Assembly (NCBI RefSeq): GCF_030812775.1
Contig: NZ_JAUSTI010000010.1
Coordinates: 62,001-126,000, forward strand
Source: Paenibacillus tundrae
Lineage (GTDB): Bacteria; Bacillota; Bacilli; Paenibacillales; Paenibacillaceae
Direction of reading: 5' to 3'
Length of the DNA: 64,000 nt
Position numbers and translations under genes: made by a program. Shown here in pieces: positions 1-9,288 of this stretch (the stretch's first letter is position 1; the number at the start of each line of letters is the position of its first letter). The notes beneath the pieces are model-generated. The model was not told the DNA's origin. It did not search any database and saw nothing but the letters and a program-made list of their open reading frames with translations.

Positions 1-94
1 TAGATGAAAAGGGTTTGATTGTGAAAGTATTGAGATGCAAATAAACATTTTGTTTTGCAAAGGATTTCATTGTAAATTTTTTAGCAATATATTC

Positions 95-100
95 TATAAT
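95..100 (+). promoter_or_regulatory. Probable -10 element for the Spo0E-like gene
   Basis: A perfect TATAAT lies 26 bases upstream of the start at 126. The best -35 match is TTGTAA at 70-75 with a long 19-base spacer, so only the -10 is well supported. Confidence 0.4.
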
Positions 101-125
101 AGTAGAAATAAAGGGGGTGCATGCT

Positions 126-314
126 GTGAATGAGCGTAAGAAGATCAGCGACCAAATTGAATGGAGCAGGCAAAAGTTATGTCGTATGGCGGAGAATCAG
201 GGCATGCAAGACGGCCAAGTCCTGCAGCAGTCCATGATACTAGATGAACTTATTAATGAATACAATCGTTTCAAGTACAAGAAACATATTCTAAACAGAC
301 AGCCAATTACCTAG
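126..314 (+). CDS. Spo0E-family aspartyl-phosphate phosphatase (small)
   Basis: This 62-residue helical protein carries the Spo0E-family signature in its C-terminal half (S-x-x-L-D-x-L-I-x-x-Y, seen as QSMILDELINEYNRF). Family members dephosphorylate Spo0A~P and so oppose entry into sporulation; the exact target here is inferred. The GTG at 126 is preferred over the GTG at 117, because the ribosome site AAGGGGG (111-117) overlaps the upstream codon and sits 8 bases before 126. The stop codon lies inside the stem of the downstream terminator, so this is a compact single-gene unit. Confidence 0.85.
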   Translation: MNERKKISDQIEWSRQKLCRMAENQGMQDGQVLQQSMILDELINEYNRFKYKKHILNRQPIT

Positions 315-331
315 GTAATTGGCTGTTTTTT
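299..331 (+). terminator. Rho-independent terminator of the Spo0E-like gene
   Basis: ACAGCCAATTAC (299-310) pairs perfectly with GTAATTGGCTGT (315-326) and is followed by a run of T. The loop contains the stop codon of the gene. Confidence 0.9.
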
Positions 332-374
332 GTATAACTTTAACTATCTCTAACCGCTTAATCCTAATGCATGA

Positions 375-698
375 CTATGGAGCGTTATTGGCTAGTTGCA
401 TATCGTTGATAATATCAACGGAGTGGATCTGCCAGTGAAGTAGATCACGGGTTAATGAGAACGATAACGTACCGCTGTGGATCTTCTTGAGTTGACCATC
501 GTCAGCATAGGTAAACACCGCAAAGCTGGCTAGAACCTCTCTAGAGGAAAATGATTTTTGAATTGTATTAAATGTCACGGTTGGTGCCGGTAATTGATGA
601 TCTGTAACATACTGATTGAATTGAGCTACCGGATTAGTGGAAGAACCTGAGGGATTAACAGTTGTAGATTGTTCGGATATGTGAGGTCGCCAAGGCAA
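375..698 (-). pseudogene. Hypothetical protein fragment, probably 5'-truncated
   Basis: An open frame of 107 residues has a plausible folded composition (alternating hydrophobic segments around FAVFTYADDG and TRDLLHWQIHSVDII). Its only usable start is a TTG at 698 without a convincing ribosome site, and a TGA lies in frame just upstream at 714-716. The sequence before it has stops in all frames. I do not recognise the family. The simplest reading is the C-terminal remnant of a larger, decayed gene; a short intact gene is possible. Confidence 0.35.
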
Positions 699-794
699 TG
701 TACTCAGTCCAACTCAGCTCAAGCCATCTCTACTTCATTGTTGAATGATCTATACTTATAACAACTGTAACGCTTAGAAAGTTGTCTCTTCAAC

Positions 795-838
795 TAAAAT
801 AAACATAACAGGCATACCGGGAGGTACACATGTTATGT
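795..838 (-). terminator. Likely terminator of the amino-acid ABC operon
   Basis: On the minus strand ACATAACA (838-831) pairs with TGTTATGT (810-803), followed by TTATTTTAG. The loop is long (20 bases), so this is a moderate candidate just past the last permease gene. Confidence 0.5.
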
Positions 839-850
839 CTATTTTTTTCC

Positions 851-1501
851 TTAATTCATCCGAGCTTCAAGCCGCTTGGCCACAATGGACAGGGCGTAAT
901 TGACAACAAAGTACAGCACGGCTGCCAGCAAGAGAGCAGGAATAATATAATCGAAGCTCTGTCCCCCTAGAATCTGCACATGGTGCATCAGTTCAGGCAG
1001 GGAGATGATGATTGCCAGCGACGTATCTTTGAGTAGTGAGATAAACTGGCTGACCATGGGCGGAGACATACGTCGTAACGCCTGAGGCATAATAATACCG
1101 CTGAGTGTCTGCATGTAGCTTAGCCCAGAAGAGCGAGCGGCTTCAATCTGCCCACGTTCAATAGACTTGAGACCACTGCGAACAATCTCCGCAATCATAG
1201 CTCCTTCAAACAAACTCAGACCGACAACGGTAGACCAGAATACGGACATCTTTATCCCCAATTGAGGCAATACGATATGAATGAAGAAAATGATAAGCAA
1301 TAACGGTAAATTACGAATGGTGTCTACGATGACTGCGACAATCTGGGATAACACCGGGATGCGTGTATACCGAATCGTCCCTAGAATTGTGCCGAGTGCA
1401 AAACTAAATACGATAGATAACCCTGCGACTTGCAGGGTAAGTAGAAATCCTTGTAATAGAAAGCGAAGGTTGGGCCAGGCATAGGCCCCGCTGAAGTCCA
1501 T
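851..1501 (-). CDS. Polar amino-acid ABC transporter permease (GlnP/GlnM type)
   Basis: This 216-residue inner-membrane permease of the His/Glu/Gln/Arg ABC family has about five hydrophobic segments and the conserved EAA cytoplasmic loop at about residues 120-139 (EAARSSGLSYMQ, with PQALRRMSPP), which contacts the ATPase. It is the last gene of a four-gene minus-strand operon (ATPase, binding protein, permease, permease) and lies 34 bases after the preceding permease gene. The two permeases probably form a heterodimer. Glutamine or another polar amino acid is the likely substrate by family only. Confidence 0.88.
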   Translation of the reverse strand: MDFSGAYAWPNLRFLLQGFLLTLQVAGLSIVFSFALGTILGTIRYTRIPVLSQIVAVIVDTIRNLPLLLIIFFIHIVLPQLGIKMSVFWSTVVGLSLFEGAMIAEIVRSGLKSIERGQIEAARSSGLSYMQTLSGIIMPQALRRMSPPMVSQFISLLKDTSLAIIISLPELMHHVQILGGQSFDYIIPALLLAAVLYFVVNYALSIVAKRLEARMN

Positions 1502-1535
1502 AATTCATCGACCTCCTTTTCGAGATAGTACCTGA

Positions 1536-2258
1536 TCACATGGTGACCTGACCTGTTGGCCTCGGCTTGTTCGATTTTCCCTTAGTGGGGGTTGAATCAG
1601 CGTCACTTTGTCCAAATCGTCGCTCCATATAGTGAACGAGCAAGCTGAGGGGGAGCGTCAGAGCCAGGTAAAAGAGAGCGACAATCGTATACACACTTAA
1701 AGGTAGGAAGGTATCCGAGTTGATGAGATCGGCAAAATACATCAAATCCATACCTGCAACGACCGCAAGAATGGATGAATTTTTGACCAGATTAATGAAT
1801 TGGTTGCCGATAGACGGCAGTACAATTTTAATCGCTTGAGGCAGAATGACTAGATTCATCGCTTGCACGTAAGATAAACCGGAAGATCTCGCTGCCTCTA
1901 GCTGACCTCGTGGTACGGACTGGATTCCCGCCCTTATGGCCTCGGCGATAAATGCCGCAGTATAGATCGTTAGACCCAACGTGCCGGAGATGAAACCATC
2001 TAATGAGATGCCAATGGCGGGCAGCCCCAGATAGAAGAAAAATACGACAAGCAGTAAAGGAATATTACGAATAAACTCCACAAAAGCTGTTCCAATCCAG
2101 TTCAATGGTTTGATCGGAGAGATGCGGAATATTGCAATAATCGTCCCAAGGATAAAGCTGCCAATCAACGCCATAATGCTTACTTGAATCGTGTTCCAAA
2201 ATCCTTCCAGGAAACGATCGGAATGCCGGATCAGAACGTTAAAGTCCAAATTGCCCAT
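1536..2258 (-). CDS. Polar amino-acid ABC transporter permease, second subunit
   Basis: A 240-residue permease homologous to its downstream neighbour, with the same EAA loop at about residues 121-140 (EAARSSGLSYVQ). It differs by a hydrophilic, basic 25-residue C-terminal tail (from about residue 216) that the neighbour lacks. It is expected to pair with the next permease and the ATPase encoded at the head of the operon. Tandem permeases of this kind are usual in glutamine/glutamate importers. The start is an ATG that follows the binding-protein gene by about 100 bases. Confidence 0.88.
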   Translation of the reverse strand: MGNLDFNVLIRHSDRFLEGFWNTIQVSIMALIGSFILGTIIAIFRISPIKPLNWIGTAFVEFIRNIPLLLVVFFFYLGLPAIGISLDGFISGTLGLTIYTAAFIAEAIRAGIQSVPRGQLEAARSSGLSYVQAMNLVILPQAIKIVLPSIGNQFINLVKNSSILAVVAGMDLMYFADLINSDTFLPLSVYTIVALFYLALTLPLSLLVHYMERRFGQSDADSTPTKGKSNKPRPTGQVTM

Positions 2259-2360
2259 TCAGGGTAAACCTCCGTTCCTCAGATGTGAGCGGCGACGACA
2301 GCCTATCCTTACAGGGAGGAGCACACATACCATCGCCGCTGAACCATCAGTTAATCGAAG

Positions 2361-3200
2361 TTACTCAGGCTTGGCGCCCAGCCATTTTTCATGTAAAGTG
2401 TCATACTCGCCGCTATCTTGCATGCTTTTGAGCAGGCTGTTCACTTCGGATACAAAAGCAGAGTCGCCTTTTCGAATTGCCATACCATAAGGCTCACTGG
2501 TGAAATTGCCACCGACCAGCTTGTAGTTATTATCTGTTTGTTGCATACCAATGAGGATGATGTTATCCGTTGTTAATGCTTCACCTTTGCCTGCTTTGAG
2601 CGCTGTGAAGGCATCCTGATAGTTATCGAATTCCAGTACTTCGGCATCAGGCGCCTTTTCGCGAATGTTCTGAGCAGAGGTGGAGCCCTTCACGGCCAGT
2701 ACCTTTACACCTCCGAGGCTCTCTAACCCGGTGATATCACTGTCGTTTTTCACAAGCAAGGACTGTCCTGCCTCAAAATAAACATCACTGAAATCAACCT
2801 GCTCTTTGCGTTCATCCGTAATCGTCATCGTGGCAATAATGATGTCAATGTCGCCGTTTTGCAGCAGTGGAATACGTGTCTTAGAGGTAACTTCTTTCAG
2901 CTCGACCTTGGTCTCATCTCCAAGAATTTGTTTGGCGAGTGCCTTCGCGATATCGATATCGAAGCCTTCGACCTCACCGCTTGCAGGGTCTTTGAGTCCA
3001 AACAGCTTGGTATCGTATTTCACGCCAGCAATGAGTTTGCCCCGTTTTTTAATCTGTTCAATGGTACCTTTGGCTTCCGAGGTGTTGTCACCAGATCCAC
3101 CGGATCCAGATGATGAATCCCCACCGGTGTTACAACCGGAGATGACAAGCGCCAAAATCAATACGAGCATGAGTGACGGCCACTTCAATATGTTCTTCAT
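2361..3200 (-). CDS. Extracellular amino-acid-binding lipoprotein (GlnH type)
   Basis: A 279-residue solute-binding protein of family 3. It has a lipoprotein signal with the lipobox VISGC (Cys23), then a Ser/Gly-rich tether, then the two-lobe domain beginning near KGTIEQIKKRGKLIAGVKYD. The segment GFDIDIAKALAKQI and the motif DIIIATMTIT are typical of glutamine/glutamate binders. It delivers substrate to the two permeases encoded downstream. Substrate identity is inferred from the family. Confidence 0.9.
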   Translation of the reverse strand: MKNILKWPSLMLVLILALVISGCNTGGDSSSGSGGSGDNTSEAKGTIEQIKKRGKLIAGVKYDTKLFGLKDPASGEVEGFDIDIAKALAKQILGDETKVELKEVTSKTRIPLLQNGDIDIIIATMTITDERKEQVDFSDVYFEAGQSLLVKNDSDITGLESLGGVKVLAVKGSTSAQNIREKAPDAEVLEFDNYQDAFTALKAGKGEALTTDNIILIGMQQTDNNYKLVGGNFTSEPYGMAIRKGDSAFVSEVNSLLKSMQDSGEYDTLHEKWLGAKPE

Positions 3201-3232
3201 TTGTTAAAGACCCCTTTTCCAATGGAATGATA

Positions 3233-3961
3233 TTAGTGGTGAATCAGACGACTCAGGAATTGTTGGGCACGTTCCTCTCTAGGGTTGTCAAAGAATGAGG
3301 CAGCAGAAGCTTCCTCCACAATGCGGCCTTCATCCATAAAAATAACGCGATCAGCCACTTCACGGGCGAAGCCCATCTCGTGGGTGACAACAACCATGGT
3401 CATCCCGTTGTGTGCAAGGGAACGCATGACATCAAGCACTTCCCCGATCATTTCAGGATCCAATGCGGAGGTGGGTTCGTCGAACAGCATGATTTTGGGC
3501 TCCATCGCCAGACCGCGGGCGATCGCAACACGCTGTTGTTGTCCACCCGACAACTGTGATGGATAACTGTCTGCTTTCTCGGCAATGCCTACACGGGTCA
3601 GATATTTCATAGCCGTAGCGGCAGCATGTTCTTTGGGTTGTTTGCGCACCTTCATCGGTGCCAGGGTGATGTTATCAATGACTTTTTTGTGGGGATAGAG
3701 ATTGAAGTGTTGAAATACCATGCCTATGTCACGGCGGAAGAGGTTAATGTCGACCTTTTTCTGATGTAAAGGAATCCCGCTAACAACGAGCTCACCTCCA
3801 GAAATGGTTTCTAGACGATTAATACAGCGGAGCAATGTGCTTTTGCCTGAGCCAGAAGGCCCGATAATGACGACAACCTCACCCTCCTCAATCCGAAGAT
3901 GGATATCCTTGAGAACGTGGAAATGGCCAAAGTGTTTCTGAACCCCTTTGAATTCAATCAA
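3233..3961 (-). CDS. glnQ: Amino-acid ABC transporter ATP-binding protein
   Basis: This ABC ATPase powers the polar amino-acid importer. It shows Walker [10 protein letters not shown], the Q-loop region [12 protein letters not shown], signature [16 protein letters not shown], Walker [14 protein letters not shown] and the switch histidine VVTHEM, all intact. The frame stays open to 3985, but family members begin at [11 protein letters not shown]. The TTG at 3961, preceded by AGAAAGGATGG, is therefore the better start (242 residues). It is the first gene of the minus-strand operon, with glnH 32 bases downstream. Confidence 0.9.
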   Translation of the reverse strand: MIEFKGVQKHFGHFHVLKDIHLRIEEGEVVVIIGPSGSGKSTLLRCINRLETISGGELVVSGIPLHQKKVDINLFRRDIGMVFQHFNLYPHKKVIDNITLAPMKVRKQPKEHAAATAMKYLTRVGIAEKADSYPSQLSGGQQQRVAIARGLAMEPKIMLFDEPTSALDPEMIGEVLDVMRSLAHNGMTMVVVTHEMGFAREVADRVIFMDEGRIVEEASAASFFDNPREERAQQFLSRLIHH

Positions 3962-4447
3962 CAGTGCATCCCATCCTTTCTGCAACGTTTATAGCTTGAA
4001 AAGGAAGATTAAGGAAAACATTGGAAGTGGTTATTTCATCATACATAGTCATCCTGTGTGTGGCAATTAATTTGTTATAAAATGTGACATAAGTAATGGG
4101 TTAAGTAGGGCTGACACCGATATTATGTTAGATATTTGTTATATTAGAAGGTTTGCTGTGACGAATTCTGACAGAAAAATGATCCGATTTTCCTAGTAAA
4201 TTTACAGACATTGGAATAGATGGTTGTAGTATGATGAAAGAGATATTCTGTTAGACCAACCAGAATCCGAACAAATAACATCAAGTTCCTTTCGTAGTTG
4301 GCAAAAAAGATCAACCTTTGATCCCATTGCTACTGTTATGATGGAGCGAGAATACACTTCATAGGCCTAATCTATATAAATTGAACGATCATCTTGTTGT
4401 TCAATTTATATAATCCAATAAGAAGCAGAAAGGATGATAACTACGCG
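3962..4447. other. Divergent intergenic region between glnQ and the GH28 gene
   Basis: This A+T-rich stretch must hold the promoters of both divergent genes. I see no -35/-10 pair good enough to assign. The only clear structure is the inverted repeat at 4373-4412, listed separately. Confidence 0.5.
4373..4412 (+). repeat. Perfect 14-bp inverted repeat before the GH28 gene
   Basis: TATATAAATTGAAC (4373-4386) is mirrored exactly by GTTCAATTTATATA (4399-4412) around a 12-base loop. It ends about 15 bases before the ribosome site. It could be an operator, a 5' mRNA hairpin, or two fused ends of the dispersed repeat described elsewhere, whose terminal repeat TATATAAGTTCAA is similar. Confidence 0.7.
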
Positions 4448-6061
4448 ATGAATACATATAATTCCGCAATACGTGCTGGTGAGGAATTAACGTCTGATAA
4501 AATATCATACGACGTTTCCTTACCTAACATTCCTGCTCAGGATTTTCTGATTACCGAATTTGGGGCTGTAGGAGATGGTGTGACCGATAATACAGAGGTG
4601 TTCCGGCTTGCCATCGCGGCTTGTTCTGAGGCAGGCGGGGGGCGTATCGTTATTCCTGCTGGTGTTTGGCTCACGGGACCGATTATTTTACGTAGTCGAA
4701 TCGAGCTGCATGTCCAGGCTGGAGCACTAGTCACCTTCAGTCGAGACTTTGATCAATACCCTTTGATTGCATCGACCTTTGAAGGGTGGCAGGCTGTGCG
4801 CTGTCAATCTCCGATTGATGGAGACCAGTTAGAGGATATCGCCATTACGGGTGAAGGTGTATGGGACGGAAATGGTGAGGCATGGCGTCCTGTCAAACGT
4901 TCTAAACTGACGGCATCACAATGGAAAGCACTAGCAGCTTCCGGTGGAGTCATTGAACATACAAGCGGTGAGGAAGAGATCTGGTGGCCATCTCAGTCTG
5001 CGCTTGAGGGGAATGCAGTTGCGAATCGGATGCATGTAGAACAAGTGCGTGACCTATCAGCCTACGAGGGGATCAGAGATTTCCTTAGACCGAATATGGT
5101 GAGTTTGCGTCGATGCAAACGAGTATTGTTGGATGGGCCAACCTTTCAGAATTCTCCGGCTTGGAATCTGCACCCTTGGGCTTCAGAGCATGTGACGATT
5201 CGGAACGTAAGCGTTCGAAATCCGTGGTTTTCTCAGAATGGGGACGGACTGGACATTGAATCCTGCCGTTATGTTCTGGTAGAGAACAGTGTCTTCGACG
5301 TTGGAGATGATGCAATCTGCATGAAGTCGGGCAAGGATGCCGAAGGTCGCGAACTAGGATTGCCATCGGAGTATGTTACCATTCGAGGTTGTACCGTGTA
5401 CCACGGTCATGGCGGCTTCGTCATTGGCAGTGAAATGTCTGGTGGTGTAAGACATGTGCGTGTGTCAGACTGTACCTTTATCGGAACAGATATTGGGCTT
5501 CGTTTCAAGAGTGCACGTGGGCGTGGCGGCGTAGTGGAGGACATTGAAATTGAGCGAATCTATATGAAAGACATCATTATGGAAGCGATCTCATTTTCGT
5601 TTTTTTATGCGAATCAGGAAGGTTCGGCACGAGGAAGTGACATTGCACACGAAGTCACTGAAGAGACGCCGGTGTTCCGGGATATTCGAATTAAGGATGT
5701 AGTTTGCTCTGGAGCCGACACTGCATTATTGGTGAGTGGACTACCAGAAATGCCGCTAGATGGATTAGTGATTGAAGGGTACCGCGTGTCTGCGCAGAAA
5801 GGTGTGCAATGCTCACATGCCAAACATGTGCGGATTGCCGATCTGCAGCTCACCGTAACTGAAGGCTCGCTGATTGAGCTTCACCAGTGCAAAGGGGCGG
5901 AGCTTGAAGGCATCGAAGGAACAGGCGCGGATGGTCGACTTTTGCGGATTACAGGACATGATACGACAGGTATTGTGTGCCGGGGAGAAGTAGCCGATAC
6001 CGAGGGAAGACAGATTTCCATTGGGCCAAATGTACGAAGTGGTGCGCTGATTCGTCAATAA
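4448..6061 (+). CDS. Glycoside hydrolase family 28 (polygalacturonase-like)
   Basis: A 537-residue right-handed parallel beta-helix enzyme expected to cleave galacturonan or a related pectic chain. The GH28 catalytic motifs are present: QNGDGLD (263-269), GDD (286-288), HGHGG (319-323) and RFK (352-354). These supply the conserved Asp residues, the His and the Arg-Lys pair. The N-terminal segment FGAVGDGVTDNTEVF is the usual first helix coil. No signal peptide is visible, so it is probably cytoplasmic and acts on imported oligosaccharides. The ATG at 4448 is chosen because AGAAAGG lies just upstream; the open frame extends to 4394. A convergent AraC regulator (6339-7190) may control it. Confidence 0.88.
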   Translation: MNTYNSAIRAGEELTSDKISYDVSLPNIPAQDFLITEFGAVGDGVTDNTEVFRLAIAACSEAGGGRIVIPAGVWLTGPIILRSRIELHVQAGALVTFSRDFDQYPLIASTFEGWQAVRCQSPIDGDQLEDIAITGEGVWDGNGEAWRPVKRSKLTASQWKALAASGGVIEHTSGEEEIWWPSQSALEGNAVANRMHVEQVRDLSAYEGIRDFLRPNMVSLRRCKRVLLDGPTFQNSPAWNLHPWASEHVTIRNVSVRNPWFSQNGDGLDIESCRYVLVENSVFDVGDDAICMKSGKDAEGRELGLPSEYVTIRGCTVYHGHGGFVIGSEMSGGVRHVRVSDCTFIGTDIGLRFKSARGRGGVVEDIEIERIYMKDIIMEAISFSFFYANQEGSARGSDIAHEVTEETPVFRDIRIKDVVCSGADTALLVSGLPEMPLDGLVIEGYRVSAQKGVQCSHAKHVRIADLQLTVTEGSLIELHQCKGAELEGIEGTGADGRLLRITGHDTTGIVCRGEVADTEGRQISIGPNVRSGALIRQ

Positions 6062-6227
6062 TTAGCTTATAAAATGGAACTGGATAGCAGCCGAAGTGGT
6101 GTAGCAATGATCTCCGATGAAGGGCTGAATGAATGGTGCATGCCTATATGGAGATGGAGATAGTAGTTGGATCATTGAGGCTACCCACTCGGCTATCCTG
6201 TATGCCATACTGGCCTCACTATAGATG

Positions 6228-6265
6228 GATCGCATGTTAATCATGCGGTCTATTTCTAATTTTTT
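6228..6265 (+). terminator. Probable terminator of the GH28 gene
   Basis: GATCGCATG (6228-6236) pairs with CATGCGGTC (6242-6250) with one G-T pair and a 5-base loop, followed by a T-rich tail ending in six T. Confidence 0.6.
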
Positions 6266-6338
6266 GATGCACTAGATGGATACAGGGATGTCGTGCATGA
6301 TGAGGTACAAGTACCTACGCTAAGATCACTAAGATCTC

Positions 6339-7190
6339 TTACCGATGCTCTTTGCGATAACGAAGCGGTGTGGTGCCAGTGACCTGTTTAAAGGTTTTGT
6401 TAAAATGAGCCGTATGCTCAAACCCCACTTTCTCTGCAATGAACTGCACGCGCTCTTGTGTGGATAATAATCTACGCTGGGCTTCCCGAACCCGGACAAC
6501 GCGCAGATATTCACTAAATCGAAAACCAGTTAACCGGCTGAACATGCGGCTCAGATAGGACGGGCTTATATAGAAACGAGCGGCTGCTTCCTCCAGCGTA
6601 AGCGGTTCGTCATAATGAGTGTTCACGTAACGGGCAACTTCGGTAATTTTTTCATGCATGGGGTGAATTGGCTCCGGCATCATTTGCCTTGTCATCTCTA
6701 GTGCGCGATGGATGCTGATTAATAGCTGGGCGAGCAGGCTGCGTACAACAATTTCATAATACGGACGGCGATCTTTGCACTCGTGTAGCATCTGTTCTAA
6801 CAAGCGCTGTATCTCAGGCTGTTCTGATTCCGGAACATGCAGTAATCGTGATCGTTCAAACGGAAGCAGACCGCAGATGCCAAGCTCCATTCCCGTAGCG
6901 AACGAGGGAGAGAATCCGACGAGGATACGTTCAAAACTAGGAATGCTTCCTTTAGACGTAATGTGTACGTCGTGTGGATTAATTAAGATCAGATCACCTT
7001 TGCTCGCGTTGAGCAGCTGACCATTCATGGAATACACACGTTCTCCTTCAAGCAGATAGTATAGCTCATAAAAAGGGTGAGCGTGGGGCTGTGGCATGGC
7101 GTTCCCATCATGTCTTCGCATATGTTCTATGGTAAAGGAATGATCTCCAATTCGATATTTGGGTCCGATTCGATCTTCGATTACATTCAT
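6339..7190 (-). CDS. AraC-family transcriptional regulator with cupin sensor
   Basis: This 283-residue protein has an N-terminal cupin-like effector domain (HAHPFYELYYLLEGERVY at about 36-53) and a C-terminal AraC double helix-turn-helix (from about residue 180, with EEAAARFYISPSYLSRMFSR and the terminal signature HTAHFNKTFKQVTGTTPLRYR). This architecture is common for regulators of plant polysaccharide use. It is convergent with the GH28 gene and may regulate it, although the partner is inferred. The ATG start follows AGAGAGGAG. Confidence 0.88.
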   Translation of the reverse strand: MNVIEDRIGPKYRIGDHSFTIEHMRRHDGNAMPQPHAHPFYELYYLLEGERVYSMNGQLLNASKGDLILINPHDVHITSKGSIPSFERILVGFSPSFATGMELGICGLLPFERSRLLHVPESEQPEIQRLLEQMLHECKDRRPYYEIVVRSLLAQLLISIHRALEMTRQMMPEPIHPMHEKITEVARYVNTHYDEPLTLEEAAARFYISPSYLSRMFSRLTGFRFSEYLRVVRVREAQRRLLSTQERVQFIAEKVGFEHTAHFNKTFKQVTGTTPLRYRKEHR

Positions 7191-7446
7191 AACACGGCTC
7201 CTCTCTGCTTCGGCGGTTAACGGTTATATGTATATCATAACGGAAAATCCAGTTTATTGTAAACGCTACCAATCAAGACTGTGGCTTGTTGTGCAGATAG
7301 AGACATTTGAGGAGACAATCAAATTGGGCAGCTGTGATGCAGCCTAAAGGTGACAAAAAGCTATTGATGTTTTACAGTAGGGAGAGCGAGGCAAAACTCT
7401 AGATGAAGAGTACCTCCAATTAGATGTGGAAGGAAGGAAATAGGAT

Positions 7447-7905
7447 ATGACGACACATGAATTATCGCCTCTGGTTGCGGCACTGGACATGCAGCCTCAC
7501 GTTGAAGGCGGTTGGTATAAGGAAGTATGGAAGGCTTCTTATCAGATCCCACAATCCGTATTGCCGGAAGCATACTCGGGACCCCGGTTCTCAGCAAGCT
7601 CGACGTACTTTTTGCTGCACAAGCATGAAATTTCAGAGTGGCACACGGTGTTATCTGATGAACTGTGGTTGTGGCATAGCGGTAGCCCGGTTGAATTGAA
7701 GCTGGGTGGTAATGGAGAGAATCCAGAGAACGAAGAGGTTCTCGTACTCGGTATGGATCTCGCTGCTGGACAATCACCACAAGTACTTGTTCCTGCCGGC
7801 GTGTGGCAGACAGCTCGCCCGCTCGGTGATGAGCCCGTACTCGTGACGTGCGTTGTAGCACCAGGTTTCCACTTTGATGATTTCAAGCTGGTATCCAAAG
7901 GCTAA
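7447..7905 (+). CDS. DUF985 family cupin
   Basis: A 152-residue cupin of the DUF985/Cupin_5 family. Typical features are the opening LDMQPHVEGGWYKE, the strand SASSTYFLLHKHEISEWH with metal-ligand-like His and Glu residues, and VLVPAGVWQTARP. The biochemical role of the family is not established; it resembles sugar-binding or isomerising cupins. A strong GAAGGAAGGAAATAGGAT precedes the ATG. It stands alone between two minus-strand genes. Confidence 0.85.
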   Translation: MTTHELSPLVAALDMQPHVEGGWYKEVWKASYQIPQSVLPEAYSGPRFSASSTYFLLHKHEISEWHTVLSDELWLWHSGSPVELKLGGNGENPENEEVLVLGMDLAAGQSPQVLVPAGVWQTARPLGDEPVLVTCVVAPGFHFDDFKLVSKG

Positions 7906-7938
7906 GTAAAACAAAGGCTAAGTAAAACAAAGGTTAAG
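7897..7938 (+). repeat. 16-bp tandem repeat across the stop of the DUF985 gene
   Basis: The unit AAAGGCTAAGTAAAAC occurs at 7897-7912 and 7913-7928, with a third partial copy at 7929-7938 (one mismatch). The first unit includes the stop codon, so the duplication added untranslated sequence only. It looks like recent replication slippage. Confidence 0.85.
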
Positions 7939-7972
7939 CTGAATAGGGGCATACGTTGACCCAAAGATAATA

Positions 7973-8018
7973 AATCCCGACTCCAATGCAGTCATGCATA
8001 GGGTCGGGATTTTGATTT
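7973..8018. terminator. Bidirectional terminator between convergent genes
   Basis: AATCCCGAC (7973-7981) pairs with GTCGGGATT (8003-8011), with T-rich sequence on the plus-strand side. It sits between the DUF985 gene and the convergent aldo/keto reductase gene. Confidence 0.7.
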
Positions 8019-8053
8019 TAATATCATGTGTTAGCGTATCATATTTGTTTGCT

Positions 8054-8881
8054 CTAAAAATTGAAGTTATCTGGATCGGAACCGAAGCGTTTATTCTCGT
8101 TCAGACTGTTGATCTGCTCGATATCTTCTGCTGTTAATTCAAAATCGTATACATCGGCATTCTCGCGAATACGTTCTGGTGTAACGGATTTAGGTATAGT
8201 AACGATGCCGTTTTGCAGATCCCAACGCAGAATAACCTGTGCAGCTGTTTTGTTGTATTTGGCTGCAATCGTTTGCAATAGTGGGTGTTCTACTAAATGA
8301 CCTTGTCCCAGTGGTGACCAAGCTTCGATCTGAATCTGGTGTTTGGCACAGTACTCTCTTAGTTCTGACTGGATCAGCAATGGATGTAGCTCGACTTGGT
8401 TGACCGCAGGTTTGATCTTAGCCTCTGTCATCAGATCTTCAAGGTGGTGAATCTGGAAGTTACTCACCCCAATGGCGCGGATGCGCCCTTCTTGATGTAG
8501 CTTCTCCAGTGCTCGCCACGTGTCCTTGTACTTTCCTTTTACAGGCCAGTGGATGAGATAGAGATCAAGAACCTCAAGTTCGAGTCGTTCCATACTTGCT
8601 TCAAAAGCGGCCAGTGTGGATTCATATCCTTGATCGCCATTCCACACTTTGGTCGTAATAAACAGATCTTCCCGGGCAATTCCGGATTCACGAATACCTT
8701 GGGCAACACCAGATTCATTGTTATAACCTTTGGCCGTATCGATGCTACGGTACCCAGTCTGAATGGCAGTTTTAACCGTTTCAACAACTTCTTCTCCATC
8801 CTTTACCTTGAATACACCCAAACCTAACCAAGGCATTTTGACGCCGTTATACAGTGTAGTTGAATCTTGCACATGTTTCAT
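8054..8881 (-). CDS. Aldo/keto reductase (YvgN/YtbE-like)
   Basis: A 275-residue NADPH-dependent TIM-barrel reductase of small aldehydes. The catalytic tetrad is intact: Asp and Tyr in [11 protein letters not shown], Lys in FITTKVWN and His in YLIHWPVKG. The NADP-binding segment [13 protein letters not shown] is present near the C-terminus. Bacillus relatives act on methylglyoxal and related carbonyls; the substrate here is not visible. The start is ATG after TAAAGGAGG. It is monocistronic. Confidence 0.92.
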   Translation of the reverse strand: MKHVQDSTTLYNGVKMPWLGLGVFKVKDGEEVVETVKTAIQTGYRSIDTAKGYNNESGVAQGIRESGIAREDLFITTKVWNGDQGYESTLAAFEASMERLELEVLDLYLIHWPVKGKYKDTWRALEKLHQEGRIRAIGVSNFQIHHLEDLMTEAKIKPAVNQVELHPLLIQSELREYCAKHQIQIEAWSPLGQGHLVEHPLLQTIAAKYNKTAAQVILRWDLQNGIVTIPKSVTPERIRENADVYDFELTAEDIEQINSLNENKRFGSDPDNFNF

Positions 8882-9079
8882 GATCCGAATTCCTCCTTTA
8901 AGATAGATGGATTAACTCACTCACTCGTTCTCTGTATGTATTACCCTATCAAGCAATAGAGTACCTCATAATTATAGTCTTGTACTTTGGTACAGAACAA
9001 GATGCTAGCACATGTCGATCCGCTCATACTCATCGTGAAAATTTATGCTTTTTGCCCGGTAGAGGTTTGGATTTGGTGC

Positions 9080-9201
9080 GTTCGGGTGATAAGATGAAGT
9101 ATACGAAACAGCGATGGTCTATTCCGGCTGAATCTCATCTTCGACGCTGAGCTGCTGTCAGGCATCCTTCGTAATCAAAAGCGGACCTTTTGAACAACCT
9201 C
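9080..9201 (-). repeat. MITE-like repeat, family 2, copy A (degraded)
   Basis: The minus-strand reading starts GAGGTTGTTCAAAAGGTCC and runs through CGCTTTTGATTACGAAGGATG. It matches the copy at 15946-16119 over roughly 120 bases with scattered differences, including GATTCAGCCG. The far end is diverged, so the second terminal repeat is no longer clear. It lies between the aldo/keto reductase and DUF445 genes. Confidence 0.75.
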
Positions 9202-9288
9202 AAGAAGTGCGTACATAATGTAGATATGATACACGACTGACCTGTAGCGGCTGGAATCGTGTGATTAATCATAAAAGGAGCAAGTGTA

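Noticed and set aside
7361-7861. 166-codon minus-strand frame opposite the DUF985 gene
   Set aside because: Antisense to a clear cupin gene with a strong ribosome site; its composition is not protein-like.
7897-7938. The 16-bp tandem repeat as a regulatory array
   Set aside because: Only two and a half units, lying just after a stop codon before a terminator; replication slippage is the simpler reading.
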